Assembly (NCBI GenBank): GCA_937899905.1 | Contig: CALCCF010000098.1 | Location: 1-64,000, forward strand | DNA length: 64,000 nt | Reading direction: 5' to 3' | Source of the DNA: an uncultured Phycisphaeraceae bacterium | GTDB taxonomy: Bacteria > Planctomycetota > Phycisphaerae > Phycisphaerales > UBA1924 | Shown: positions 1 through 8,465 of the stretch, in pieces | How the letters are laid out: the number at the start of each line of letters is the position of its first letter | How positions within the stretch are numbered: position 1 is the stretch's first letter | Translations under genes and position numbers: made by a program | Notes under the pieces: model-generated | What the model saw: the letters and a program-made list of their open reading frames with translations, nothing else | Told to the model about the DNA's origin: nothing | Databases searched by the model: none

Positions 1-1268
1 CCGCGGGCGGGCGCCTCGACCAGGCTACCGCGCAGGCCTCGGCTCGGCCGCGTCGGCTCAGCCGCAACCGCGCGTTCGGCAATCGCGATCAGCCGGCGCT
101 TCGCGTCGTCGAGTTCCTGGTCGGTGAAGCCGTGGAGCGTGGCCCGCCGGACCTCTCGCCCAATCTCCTTCAACACGTCTTGCCAACGGCCGTTCTCGCT
201 GCGGCCGGTCGCCTGCGTCCAGCGGATAGCGCCGGCGAAGTCGCCCGTGCTCACGTTGCCGCTGAGCATGCTGAGCCGGCCGTCTTGCACGCCCTCACTC
301 AGCCGATCGTTCATCATCGAGTTGCCCAGCGACTGCACCAGGTCGTCGCGGTACTGACCCACCGTCGTCGTCGACTCGCCCGGCACATCGATGAAGTTGA
401 TCCCAACCTCTTCGCGCGTCTCCTCGGGATCGCTGGCCACGATGGCACGGAGGCCGTCGGTCGCACGCACGCCGGCATCCCGAGGCTCGGGGCGCGGCAC
501 GAACTCGCGCTGCCCAAACATCGTCTCGACCATCGGCCTTACGTCCTCGGCGATAACATCTCCAACGACGAGCAGCGTCATGTTACTGGGCACGTACCAC
601 GTGTCGTAATAGCGCTTGATGGGCTCGCGGCCGGCGGTCGTCAGAACTTCCATCGTGCCGATCGGGATGCGCTGGCCGAACTGGCTCTCCGGCGCGATGC
701 GCTCGATCACCTCATATAGCACGCGCTGCTGCGGCGACAGTGATGCGCGGCGTTCTTCAAGGATGATCGCCCGCTCCTGCTCGATGACCTCCTCGGGCAG
801 GAGCAGATTGCTCGCAACATCGCTCAAGAACGTGAGCCCGGCTTCCAACGTGGCCGCCTCGTTGTCTGGCAGGCTGATCGTGTAGCCCGTGCGGTCAAAG
901 CCGGTGACGGCGTTCTGGTGGCGACCAAAGGAGAGGCCCAGCCCCTCGAAGAACGGGCGGACCGTGCCGGGCGGAAAGTTCGTGCTGCCACCGAAGGCCA
1001 CGTGCTCGAGGAAGTGCGCCAGGCCGCGTTGGTCGTCGTCCTCGTTGAGCGACCCGCTATGGACGTGCAGCCAGAGCTCGACGCGGCCGGGCGGCTCGGC
1101 ATTGGGCAGGATGGCCCAGTCGAGGCCGTTCTCGAGCGTGCCACGGATGAGCCGCGGATCCTCGGGCAGCGACTGGTAAGGGGCGAATTCCTGTCCGATC
1201 GCGACCGAGGCGAGGGACAGGGCTGCGACGGTGGCGCTGCGGGCGAGACGGGCGGCGGTGCTAGTCAT
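1..1268 (-). CDS. M16 family zinc peptidase (insulinase-like), C-terminus cut by window edge
   Basis: The reading frame starts at an ATG at 1268 and stays open to the left edge, so about 422 residues are visible and the C-terminus is missing. The first 25 or so residues look like a signal peptide ending in AIG before QEF, so the protein is probably exported. The inverted zinc motif HFLEH lies at about residues 84-88, within GLAHFLEHVAFGGS, as in processing-peptidase and PqqL-type M16 proteins. Downstream acidic residues in VIEQERAIILEE fit the remaining zinc ligand. M16 enzymes degrade or process peptides and usually have two homologous halves; only the first is in view. The divided cupin gene lies just upstream on the same strand. 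The family call is firm; the substrate is unknown. Confidence 0.9.
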   Translation of the reverse strand, partial: MTSTAARLARSATVAALSLASVAIGQEFAPYQSLPEDPRLIRGTLENGLDWAILPNAEPPGRVELWLHVHSGSLNEDDDQRGLAHFLEHVAFGGSTNFPPGTVRPFFEGLGLSFGRHQNAVTGFDRTGYTISLPDNEAATLEAGLTFLSDVASNLLLPEEVIEQERAIILEERRASLSPQQRVLYEVIERIAPESQFGQRIPIGTMEVLTTAGREPIKRYYDTWYVPSNMTLLVVGDVIAEDVRPMVETMFGQREFVPRPEPRDAGVRATDGLRAIVASDPEETREEVGINFIDVPGESTTTVGQYRDDLVQSLGNSMMNDRLSEGVQDGRLSMLSGNVSTGDFAGAIRWTQATGRSENGRWQDVLKEIGREVRRATLHGFTDQELDDAKRRLIAIAERAVAAEPTRPSRGLRGSLVEAPAR

Positions 1269-1298
1269 GGCACACCATAGGGATGCGCCACGAACGCC

Positions 1299-1658
1299 TC
1301 ACCCGCCTGCGTCGACGCCTGTCTTCTCGCTCACCGGGCTGAACAGATCCAGCAACTTGCACCCCTCGGCTACGCGGCAGGCGTGCGGCAGATGCGGCGG
1401 CAGCACCAGCACCTGGCCGGCCTCGACCACAACCGTCTCGGCCGCATCGCCCTGACCAACCGTGAACTCCGCGCTGCCCTCGAGCATGACCACCATCTGC
1501 TCGTTCTCGTGGCTGTGGCTGGCGACCTCGAAGCCCGCGTGCAGCGTGATCGCACTGATCATCATCCGCTCGCCGATGATGCGCTGGCGGTCGATGTGCA
1601 GCATGGGCTGGTCGACGGGCAGGTCAGAAACGGTGCAGAGCGTGTGGGCATTGGCCAT
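1299..1658 (-). CDS. Small cupin-domain protein
   Basis: This is a 119-residue single-domain cupin if the ATG at 1658 is used. The frame extends further upstream, but that extension runs into the promoter region of the divergent dockerin gene and has no cupin character. The first cupin motif is visible as HSHENEQMVVMLEGSAEF and the second as LVLPPHLPHACRV, so the metal-binding histidines and glutamate are present. Stand-alone cupins of this size bind a metal and often small ligands, but the sequence does not give a specific reaction. It lies 30 bases upstream of the M16 peptidase on the same strand and could be co-transcribed with it. Confidence 0.8.
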   Translation of the reverse strand: MANAHTLCTVSDLPVDQPMLHIDRQRIIGERMMISAITLHAGFEVASHSHENEQMVVMLEGSAEFTVGQGDAAETVVVEAGQVLVLPPHLPHACRVAEGCKLLDLFSPVSEKTGVDAGG

Positions 1659-1766
1659 GCGCGAGCGTAGCGCGGACGGGCATTCCCCATCGGATTGGGC
1701 CACGGTTTCGGGTATCGTGGAAGATGGCGGCGATGCGAATCGAACCGCCGCCGGAAGGGGAACATC

Positions 1767-3020
1767 ATGATCAGGCTCGTTGCTGCCGCCGCGTGTCTCG
1801 CTCCGCTCGCTGTCTGCCCGACTGTGCTCGGACAATTCGTTGGGTCGGCCGCGCCACCCGGCACGCAATTCTCCTCGAACGTGAAGGTCTCTCGCCAAAA
1901 CCAGATCGTGGCCGTGGGCATCAGCGCCTCGGCCGTCACAATCTGGGATCCGGCAGCTGGCGTTGTCCTTGGTGCGACACCCGCGCCAGGGTTCTCGACC
2001 ATCTTTCCCGAAGCTCTGACCGCTGATGGAACCGGGCTGATTGGTTCAATGAACGTCTCGGGTGGCACCCGTGCACCGTTCTTCTGGACGCCTACCGCCG
2101 GCACGATCGATCTCACCGGGCTGATCGCCCCGGCCTCGGCGCAACCACGCTTGTCGGACGTGTCGGTGCCATCTCCAGGAATCCCGGGCGCGCTCGTCGG
2201 CGATCTGATCGTTGCGACCCCGATGGGCAACGCCGTCCAAGCATTCACGCTGCCCATCGGCGTTGGCCCGATCGTGATCGGCGATCTTCCGGGAGGACCC
2301 AACTCGTCCATCGCTGTCGCAGTTGATGCCTCTGGGCAGTTCACGGCGTGCGATGGAAACACCGCATCTGGCCCCGAAGCGTTCAGGCACGACCTCGCGA
2401 CCGGGGCGCTCACACCACTGGGCGTCCTGAGCACCGCGACCTCCGTGTCGAACGCCGCGGACATCAGCTCGGACGGATCGACCGTCGTGGGCTTCAGCCT
2501 TGATGCTGCCGGGCTTCCGCAAGCCTTCCGCTGGACGGCGGCGACGGGCATGGTCTCGCTGGGCACGCTGCCCGGCGGCCTCTTCTCGTTCGCGATGGCA
2601 ACCAACACGGACGGCTCGATCGTCGTCGGCCTTGGCGACGATGCGACAGGCACGACGCGCGCGTGGATCTGGACCCAACGCTGCGGCGCGATGCGTGACC
2701 TGCAGACCGAGATCATCACCGTCTACGGGCAGACCAATGCCGCGGGCTGGACGCTCACGAGCGCGGATGGCATGAGCGACACCGGGTTCGTTGCCGGCAT
2801 CGGCACCGATCCGGCCGGCAACATCCAGGTCTGGACCAGCCAGATCGCTCGGTGCTGGGCAGACTTCAATGGCGATGGCATGCTCAGTCCCGCCGACGTC
2901 GTCGCGTTCAATGCGGCGTTTCTTGCCGGATCGTTGCGAGCCGACTGCGACTGCGATGGGTTGCTGACGGTGGCAGACTTCACGTGCTTCAACGCGGAGT
3001 TCGCAGCGGGGTGCCCCTAG
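1767..3020 (+). CDS. Secreted HAF-repeat protein with C-terminal GC-type dockerin-like domain
   Basis: The ATG at 1767 is preceded by a strong ribosome site, GGAAGGGG, at 1753-1760, which sets the start. The product has 417 residues. Residues 1-22 form a signal peptide (LAPLAVCPTVLG before QF). The middle carries repeated units of the HAF type, such as AFRWTAATGMVSLGTLPGG, each with DGSxVVG-like strands, suggesting a beta-propeller. The last 60 residues contain two calcium-loop-like segments, ADFNGDGMLSPADVV and DCDCDGLLTVADF, with paired cysteines. That matches the dockerin-like tails common on secreted Phycisphaerae proteins, where a surface-anchoring role is assumed. No catalytic motif is visible. 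It diverges from the cupin gene. Confidence 0.85.
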   Translation: MIRLVAAAACLAPLAVCPTVLGQFVGSAAPPGTQFSSNVKVSRQNQIVAVGISASAVTIWDPAAGVVLGATPAPGFSTIFPEALTADGTGLIGSMNVSGGTRAPFFWTPTAGTIDLTGLIAPASAQPRLSDVSVPSPGIPGALVGDLIVATPMGNAVQAFTLPIGVGPIVIGDLPGGPNSSIAVAVDASGQFTACDGNTASGPEAFRHDLATGALTPLGVLSTATSVSNAADISSDGSTVVGFSLDAAGLPQAFRWTAATGMVSLGTLPGGLFSFAMATNTDGSIVVGLGDDATGTTRAWIWTQRCGAMRDLQTEIITVYGQTNAAGWTLTSADGMSDTGFVAGIGTDPAGNIQVWTSQIARCWADFNGDGMLSPADVVAFNAAFLAGSLRADCDCDGLLTVADFTCFNAEFAAGCP

Positions 3021-3029
3021 ACCGGTGCC

Positions 3030-4439
3030 CTACATCTTGAGCCGCGCCGCAAGTTCCTCGAAGCCCGGCTTGCCCATCAACGCGAACGTCGCCTTCTTGC
3101 CAAGCTCGACGGCGGGCTGGTCGTACGCATCAACACCCAGCATCAGGCCGGCGTACGCGGTGGCGACCTGCCAGAGCATCATGAACTGGCCGACGGTGTG
3201 GGGCGTGACTTCGGGGAACCTGATGGTCAGGTTCGGGCGGCGGCTCTCGGTTAGCGCGAACTCGGTGGCCTTCTTCTCAGCGCTCAAGAGCTTGGCGAGG
3301 CTCGAGCCCTCGAGGTAGGCCAGTGCGTCCTCGCCGAGGCCGGCGGGAATCGTGACGTCGCTCGAGAACTTCTCGACCTCGAGGAAGATGATGGCCTTGT
3401 CGTTGGGCCCCTCGCGGTACAGCTGCACTTGGCTGTGCTGGTCGGTCGCACCGAGCGCCTTGACGGGCGTAAAGCCGGCGTAGGTCACGCCCTGCACGCC
3501 GCGAACGATCTTGCCCAGGCTCTCGGCCCACAGCTGCCGCCACCAGTCGGCCATGAGGTAGAGCTGGTTGGCGTAGGGCATCATGACGTGGACTGTCTTG
3601 CCCTGCCGCTGGCCGAGCTCGACGAGCACGGTCGCCAGCAAGGCAGCGGGATTGCCGTGCAGGTCGCCGCTGCGGCACGCCTGTTCCATCGCGGCGGCGC
3701 CGTCGAGCAGCTCGTCGATGTCGATGCCGCAGAGCGCGCCGCTGATGAGCCCCACCGGGCTGAGCGCACTGAAGCGGCCGCCGACGCCTTCGGGCACGGG
3801 AAGCGTCGCATAGCCCGCGGCGTCGCAGAGGCGTCGCATCGTGCCCTTCTCGGGATCGGTCACCGCGATCAACCGATCGGCGTGGCCATCGCCGCGGGCC
3901 TTCTGGAGAATGTCGCGCACGATCAGGAACTGGGCGGCCGTCTCCGCGGTCTCGCCGCTCTTGGAAATGACGACGAAGAGCGTGCGATCGAACTTAGGAT
4001 CCTCGCTGGTGATGAGCGACATCGTCTCGTGGAACGGCACCGGGTCGGCGTTGTCGAGCACGAAGAGGCGTGGGTTCGTGCGATCACCCTTCAGGTTGTG
4101 CGTGAGCGGGTTGAGCGCGCTCTGCAGCGCGATGTTGCCAAGGGCGCTCCCGCCGATGCCCAGAACGACGACGTTATCGAGCATGCCGGCGTACTTCTCG
4201 GCGATGGCCTTGACGCCCTTCACATGATCTTCACGCATCGGGCCCTCGGCCAGCAGCCGCCAGCGCTCCCAGCCGGTGCCTCGGGTGCTCTCCAGACGCT
4301 CGGTCAGCGCTGCGGCCGCCTTGGCCGCCGGGCCATTGGGGGCGAGAAGGTCGGGGTCGAGCCCGTGTTCGTGAACCGCTGTAGAAAGGCAGCGTGAAGT
4401 GTCGAGTGAGAGGTTCCTGGCGTGCGTCTCATTGGGCAT
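3030..4439 (-). CDS. pgi: Glucose-6-phosphate isomerase
   Basis: This 469-residue cytoplasmic enzyme interconverts glucose-6-phosphate and fructose-6-phosphate. The sugar-phosphate-binding segments VVLGIGGSALG and VVISKSGETAET are clear, and the family signature appears as VPEGVGGRFSALSPVGL. The length fits the shorter bacterial PGI type rather than the roughly 550-residue E. coli type. It ends only 9 bases from the convergent dockerin gene, with no obvious hairpin in that gap. The start at 4439 has no strong Shine-Dalgarno sequence, so the exact N-terminus is uncertain. Other sugar-phosphate enzymes in the window are rpe at 25171 and eno at 51444. Confidence 0.95.
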   Translation of the reverse strand: MPNETHARNLSLDTSRCLSTAVHEHGLDPDLLAPNGPAAKAAAALTERLESTRGTGWERWRLLAEGPMREDHVKGVKAIAEKYAGMLDNVVVLGIGGSALGNIALQSALNPLTHNLKGDRTNPRLFVLDNADPVPFHETMSLITSEDPKFDRTLFVVISKSGETAETAAQFLIVRDILQKARGDGHADRLIAVTDPEKGTMRRLCDAAGYATLPVPEGVGGRFSALSPVGLISGALCGIDIDELLDGAAAMEQACRSGDLHGNPAALLATVLVELGQRQGKTVHVMMPYANQLYLMADWWRQLWAESLGKIVRGVQGVTYAGFTPVKALGATDQHSQVQLYREGPNDKAIIFLEVEKFSSDVTIPAGLGEDALAYLEGSSLAKLLSAEKKATEFALTESRRPNLTIRFPEVTPHTVGQFMMLWQVATAYAGLMLGVDAYDQPAVELGKKATFALMGKPGFEELAARLKM

Positions 4440-4532
4440 GGCGGGAGGGTAGATACCTCACGCTTGGTTCCCATCGAAATGAAGCCTTCGCGCCATCTTT
4501 GCAGGCGTATCGATCCCCTATCCTCCCCGTTC

Positions 4533-6770
4533 ATGCCCCGCCCCACTCGCGTCGGCATCCTGCACAACCGCTTCTCCGGCAAGGGCCGGGGGCCAGACTT
4601 CGTCGCCCGGCTGCGCGCCCGCGTGGCGGGAGGTGCAGAGCTTCGCGAACGCTACGACCTGACCGACCTGCCGCTCGATCTGGCGACCGCCGAGGGCGCG
4701 CTCGATCGGCTTGACGCGGTCGTTCTGGTTGGCGGCGACGGCACCATCCATCACGCGCTGCCCGCGCTCACCGCCGCGAACGAGGGCCGCGGCATCCCCA
4801 CGTTGCTGGCGCCGCTGGGTACCGAGAACGTGATCGCCCGCGAGCTCGGCCACAAGCCACGCGTGTCGAGCACGCTCGACGCTCTGGACGCGTTCCGCGA
4901 AGGCGCGTCGACGATGCGGAGCGATCTCGGTACGGTGCACCACCCGGATGGCTCTGGAAGCGTCCACTTTGCGCTCATGCTGACGACGGGTCCCGACGCC
5001 GCAATCCTCCACCGTGTCGCCCGCGCACGCACCGGCACCACGAGCAAGCTGCTCTTCGTCCGCCCTACCGTCGAGCGCGCATTCCGACCAAAAATCGGCC
5101 GACTGAGTGTGGCCGTGGATGGCACCGAGCTTGCCAGTGACCGCCGCGGGTGCCTCATCGTCGCGGTCGGCCCGCGCTATCCGCTCAAGCTCGACCTTGC
5201 CCGCCACGCCACACGCACGGACGGCCTGCTGGACGCGATGTTCCTGCCCGCCAGCAACACCGCAAGCCTGCTCGGCTGGGTCGCGCTCGCCCGCCTGGGC
5301 CTGCACGTGAAGCACCCGCAGGCCCGCTACGCCCAGGGCCGACGCATCGAATTCACGATGCACGATCATGATCCGAGCGACGAGATGCTCGAGGACCTGC
5401 AGATCGACGGCGAGATCGAGCGCGCGGCCTGCGATGGCCAGGGCCGCATGGTCATCGAGAGCGTGCCCAGCGCGTTGCCGCTGATCCTGCCCGCGCCGAC
5501 CGAGGTGCGAGCCCGCCGTGGACAACCCGCCATCGCCGGGTGCTACCCTTTCCTCAACATGGTGTTCGCGAACCTCGTCAACGTGCTCGTGGGCGTGCTC
5601 GGCCTGGCCGTTCTGGGCGTGGGCATGTTGGTCTGGCGGGGCCGGAGGGTCGAAGGTCCACACTGCCGCCGCTGCTGGTACGACCTGTCAGGCGTTGAGC
5701 AAGACCAACACCCACCCTGCCCCGAGTGCGGCTACCAAGCGCGGCACACGCTCGACCTACACCCCAGGCGTCGGCGATGGAAGGCACTGGGCGTCTTCGC
5801 CGCATCGGCGGTCGCGATCATCGTCCTGCCCTGGCCGACGGATCTCGGGCAGCGCACGTACCCGTTGCTGCCCGATCACGCCCTGGCGATCATCTACGCC
5901 AACAGCAACGACCAGGAGGTGCGTAGACGCTTGGCGATCAAGCTCGTCAACCACGCGCAAGCAGGAAGCCCATTCCCAGACCACACGCTCCGCGTGATGA
6001 CCGAGGGCGCGATCAAGAAGGCGACTGGTTCCGGACGCCATCGATTGGCCGAAATGGATGTGCACGTGCTCATGAGCGCGCGCTGGCAGTTCGACAACGC
6101 GACAGATTCGGCACGCCTGGCCGCATTAGGCCAGAGCCTGTACGGCCACCCCGACCGGTCCGTACGCGAGACCGGCGGCCGCCTGTCCGCCGATGCGCAC
6201 GACCCGGCCTCGACCGCTCCGTTCGCCATCGAGATGTCCCAGAGCCCCGCGCTCGAGCGGCGACAGGCCGCGCGCGAGGCCATCATCGAGCACCTCGCGC
6301 GCATCGGACCGATCTACGACGACACCGAGAACGCCCTGTACCAGGCGTACGTAGCCATGCTCAACGACCCGGACTACGGGATCCAGCAGCTCACCGAATC
6401 GGGCATCAACCATCTGGTCGCGTTGGACGACGACCGTCCCGACCTGGCGGCCGCGCTCCTGGACCTCGCGCCCCGCACGAGGTACGCCAGAGCGTGCCGC
6501 GCCGAACAGTTGGCCTTGCTGCTACGCAACACCCGACTCGAGGCGTTCGCGCGCGACATCGTGCTGCATGGCGACGAGGGCGAACGTGAAGCCTTCCTGC
6601 ACGAGCTTGAAGACCTCTATCGCGACGATGCGATCCGCGCGGCAGAGGCCATGCCCGTCGTATTCGAGCGGCTCGAACGCCGTGGGCTCGACCAATTTGA
6701 CATCAGCGACTGGCTCCACGACGCCGAGGACTTCTGCACCAACCGCTGGGCCCACGAGCTCGGCCCATAA
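4533..6770 (+). CDS. Diacylglycerol-kinase catalytic domain fused to membrane zinc-ribbon/HEAT-like module
   Basis: The product has 745 residues from the ATG at 4533; the frame is open upstream but overlaps the pgi promoter region. Residues 1-330 form a lipid-kinase (DAGK/YegS-like) domain with HNRFSGKG at 11-18 and the nucleotide motif GGDGT at 67-71. After a short linker, an ATG-headed module begins at residue 343: a membrane segment (344-368), a zinc ribbon with C378, C381, C396 and C399, a second membrane segment near 415-432, and an alpha-helical HEAT-like region to the end. The next gene encodes the same module without the kinase. The join lies at 5500-5560, where the DNA looks like intergenic sequence but has no stop. 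Kinase function is likely from family membership; the role of the second half is unknown. Confidence 0.75.
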   Translation: MPRPTRVGILHNRFSGKGRGPDFVARLRARVAGGAELRERYDLTDLPLDLATAEGALDRLDAVVLVGGDGTIHHALPALTAANEGRGIPTLLAPLGTENVIARELGHKPRVSSTLDALDAFREGASTMRSDLGTVHHPDGSGSVHFALMLTTGPDAAILHRVARARTGTTSKLLFVRPTVERAFRPKIGRLSVAVDGTELASDRRGCLIVAVGPRYPLKLDLARHATRTDGLLDAMFLPASNTASLLGWVALARLGLHVKHPQARYAQGRRIEFTMHDHDPSDEMLEDLQIDGEIERAACDGQGRMVIESVPSALPLILPAPTEVRARRGQPAIAGCYPFLNMVFANLVNVLVGVLGLAVLGVGMLVWRGRRVEGPHCRRCWYDLSGVEQDQHPPCPECGYQARHTLDLHPRRRRWKALGVFAASAVAIIVLPWPTDLGQRTYPLLPDHALAIIYANSNDQEVRRRLAIKLVNHAQAGSPFPDHTLRVMTEGAIKKATGSGRHRLAEMDVHVLMSARWQFDNATDSARLAALGQSLYGHPDRSVRETGGRLSADAHDPASTAPFAIEMSQSPALERRQAAREAIIEHLARIGPIYDDTENALYQAYVAMLNDPDYGIQQLTESGINHLVALDDDRPDLAAALLDLAPRTRYARACRAEQLALLLRNTRLEAFARDIVLHGDEGEREAFLHELEDLYRDDAIRAAEAMPVVFERLERRGLDQFDISDWLHDAEDFCTNRWAHELGP

Positions 6771-6776
6771 TCCACT

Positions 6777-7991
6777 ATGAGCCTCGCCGGCCTGATCAGC
6801 ATCGCGGTCGTCCTCGTCGGCATGGCGATCGTCGTGCTGGGCGTAGTCATGGTTGTCGGCCGCCGGCGTTCGACGGACCCCGAGTGCCCGCGGTGCCGAT
6901 ACGCGCTGGCGGGGCTGCCAGGGGCGGATGCGCCCCTGGAGCGCTTCGAGCCCATCACCTGCCCGGAGTGCGGGCACACCGCGCAGAAACGCAAGCTTCT
7001 ATATCGACGCAAGCGCCGGCCCGCATGGATTGTCGCGGTCGTCCTGGGCGCGGCGATCGCCGCCGAGCCGCTGTTCGTGGGTTCGGCCAATCGCGTGTAC
7101 GACGGGCTGTCGGACTCTTCGATCGCGTGGCTCTACGCCAGCTGGGCCGACCCCGCCGCCATGGGCATCGTCGAGGATCGCCTGGGCCAGCGCGGCGCGC
7201 AGAACCAGCCGTTCCAGGATGCGGACCTGCGTGTCATGGCCGAGGGTGCGCTCGGGCGCATCGAGCGCGGGCGTGTCGGTGACCAGACGGTGTACCTCGA
7301 CGTGCTGATCCTGTTCGAGTACGACCATCGCGCACCCGATCCCGAGTTCACGGCCCAGGTTGCCGAGGCCATGCCGTCGCTGTTCGGCCACTTCTACGAA
7401 CAACTGCGGCTGGCCGCGGCGGAGCTCTCGTCCGATCGGCACGACCCCGAGGGCTCGGCCGGCCCCGCGGTCGAGGCGATCGACGACGAGGACTGGGTAG
7501 TGCGCCAGACCGCGGCGATCGCGCTGTTCACCGCGCTCGCGCGCGGCGCCGAGGTCGGCGAGGCGTTTGTCAAGGCGCTCGAAGATCCCGACGCCCGCGT
7601 CCGCGACCGAGCGGCGCTGCTCCTACAGCGGCACGCGGAGGTGGAACTCCTGCCGGAGCACTTCCGTGAGCCGGTCCGGTCGGTCGAGCCGATGAACGCC
7701 ACCGTGGCGTGGGCTCGGACCCTTGGCATCCTGGCGACCTATCACGGCGAGGATCGGGCGATCGAGCTCGAACGCCGCCTGCGTGAGGGCGACCGCGACA
7801 CGCAACTGCTGGCGATCGAGGCGATCCTGATCGAGCCCAACCTGCGAGACCGCCTCATGCCCAACGCACGCCAGGCCATCGGCTCGATGCCCCCGCTCGA
7901 GTGGCTCCGCCAGAACCTGCGGGGCTATCGACCGATCGAGGACCTGCTGGACGAGCTGGGATTCTCCGCCGCGGCGGACGGCCCGGGCTGA
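6777..7991 (+). CDS. Membrane zinc-ribbon protein with HEAT-like repeats (paralogue of preceding C-terminal half)
   Basis: This 404-residue protein begins 6 bases after the previous stop, with no clear ribosome site, so translation is probably coupled. Residues 3-28 form a membrane segment. Cysteines 37, 40, 62 and 65 form a zinc ribbon (CPRC and CPEC). A second membrane segment follows near 80-95, then an alpha-helical region with HEAT-like repeats, for example DPDARVRDRAALLLQRHAE. It aligns by eye with the preceding protein after residue 343; compare DLRVMAEGALGRIE here with TLRVMTEGAIKKAT there. This points to tandem duplication. No enzymatic motif is visible; a scaffold or interaction role at the membrane is only a guess. 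Confidence 0.75.
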   Translation: MSLAGLISIAVVLVGMAIVVLGVVMVVGRRRSTDPECPRCRYALAGLPGADAPLERFEPITCPECGHTAQKRKLLYRRKRRPAWIVAVVLGAAIAAEPLFVGSANRVYDGLSDSSIAWLYASWADPAAMGIVEDRLGQRGAQNQPFQDADLRVMAEGALGRIERGRVGDQTVYLDVLILFEYDHRAPDPEFTAQVAEAMPSLFGHFYEQLRLAAAELSSDRHDPEGSAGPAVEAIDDEDWVVRQTAAIALFTALARGAEVGEAFVKALEDPDARVRDRAALLLQRHAEVELLPEHFREPVRSVEPMNATVAWARTLGILATYHGEDRAIELERRLREGDRDTQLLAIEAILIEPNLRDRLMPNARQAIGSMPPLEWLRQNLRGYRPIEDLLDELGFSAAADGPG

Positions 7992-8465
7992 TCACGGCAC
8001 GGCGGCCCGCCTTCTCGGACCACCCAGGAGTGCGAGCGGCCCGGAACGGCGAGAATCGGCCTGGTATGGGCATTCCTGGCGTAGCCCGGTCCGGATAATC
8101 GGGCGGCCGGGTCTTTCAACCGTCCCGCCGGGCTCCCCGACCGCTCCACCGGGCTCTTCGACCGTGCCGCCGGGCTCTCCGGCCGCCCCGCTGCGCTCTC
8201 CCACCGCCCCGTTGCGCTCCCCGACCGTGCCGCACGATTCCGCGCCCGGGCCGGCGCGGGCCGTGATCGCACCGCCGGGACGACCGGGCGTGGGTCCGCG
8301 TGCTCACGCCCGCGGCTCGGAAGGACGAGCACCCCCTCTGCTCCACTTCCGCTCCGCCCTGTGTTGATCTTGTCTGTGCCCCAGTCGCGCTGTGGTGAAC
8401 TTCTCCCCTCCCCTACAGTTGCCGCCCGATCGAACTCGGGGGCCATTCCGAGGAAGGGAATCACC
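7992..8465 (+). other. 474-base intergenic region upstream of aspS
   Basis: No convincing gene is present on either strand. Frames on both strands stay open, but their products are low-complexity runs of Arg, Pro, Gly and Ala that follow a 21-bp repeat at 8098-8244. The aspS ribosome site, GAGGAAGGG, is at about 8450-8458. I could not identify a convincing sigma-70 promoter, T-box or other leader for aspS. Confidence 0.6.
8098..8244. repeat. Seven-unit degenerate 21-bp tandem repeat
   Basis: Seven consecutive 21-base units begin at 8098, 8119, 8140, 8161, 8182, 8203 and 8224. The best-conserved units read roughly ACCGTSCCGCCGGGCTCYCCG; the first and last are the most diverged. The period is an exact multiple of three, so it would encode a heptapeptide repeat if translated (for instance GGTVEEP-type units on the minus strand), but no start site or neighbouring domain supports a protein. 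There are no unique spacers between units. Confidence 0.85.

Noticed and set aside
5559-6770. A separate gene beginning at the internal ATG of the kinase fusion
   Set aside because: No stop lies between the kinase and this ATG, so translation would run through; a separate start cannot be excluded but is not needed.
8098-8244. CRISPR array
   Set aside because: The 21-bp units are directly adjacent without unique spacers, and no cas genes are seen.
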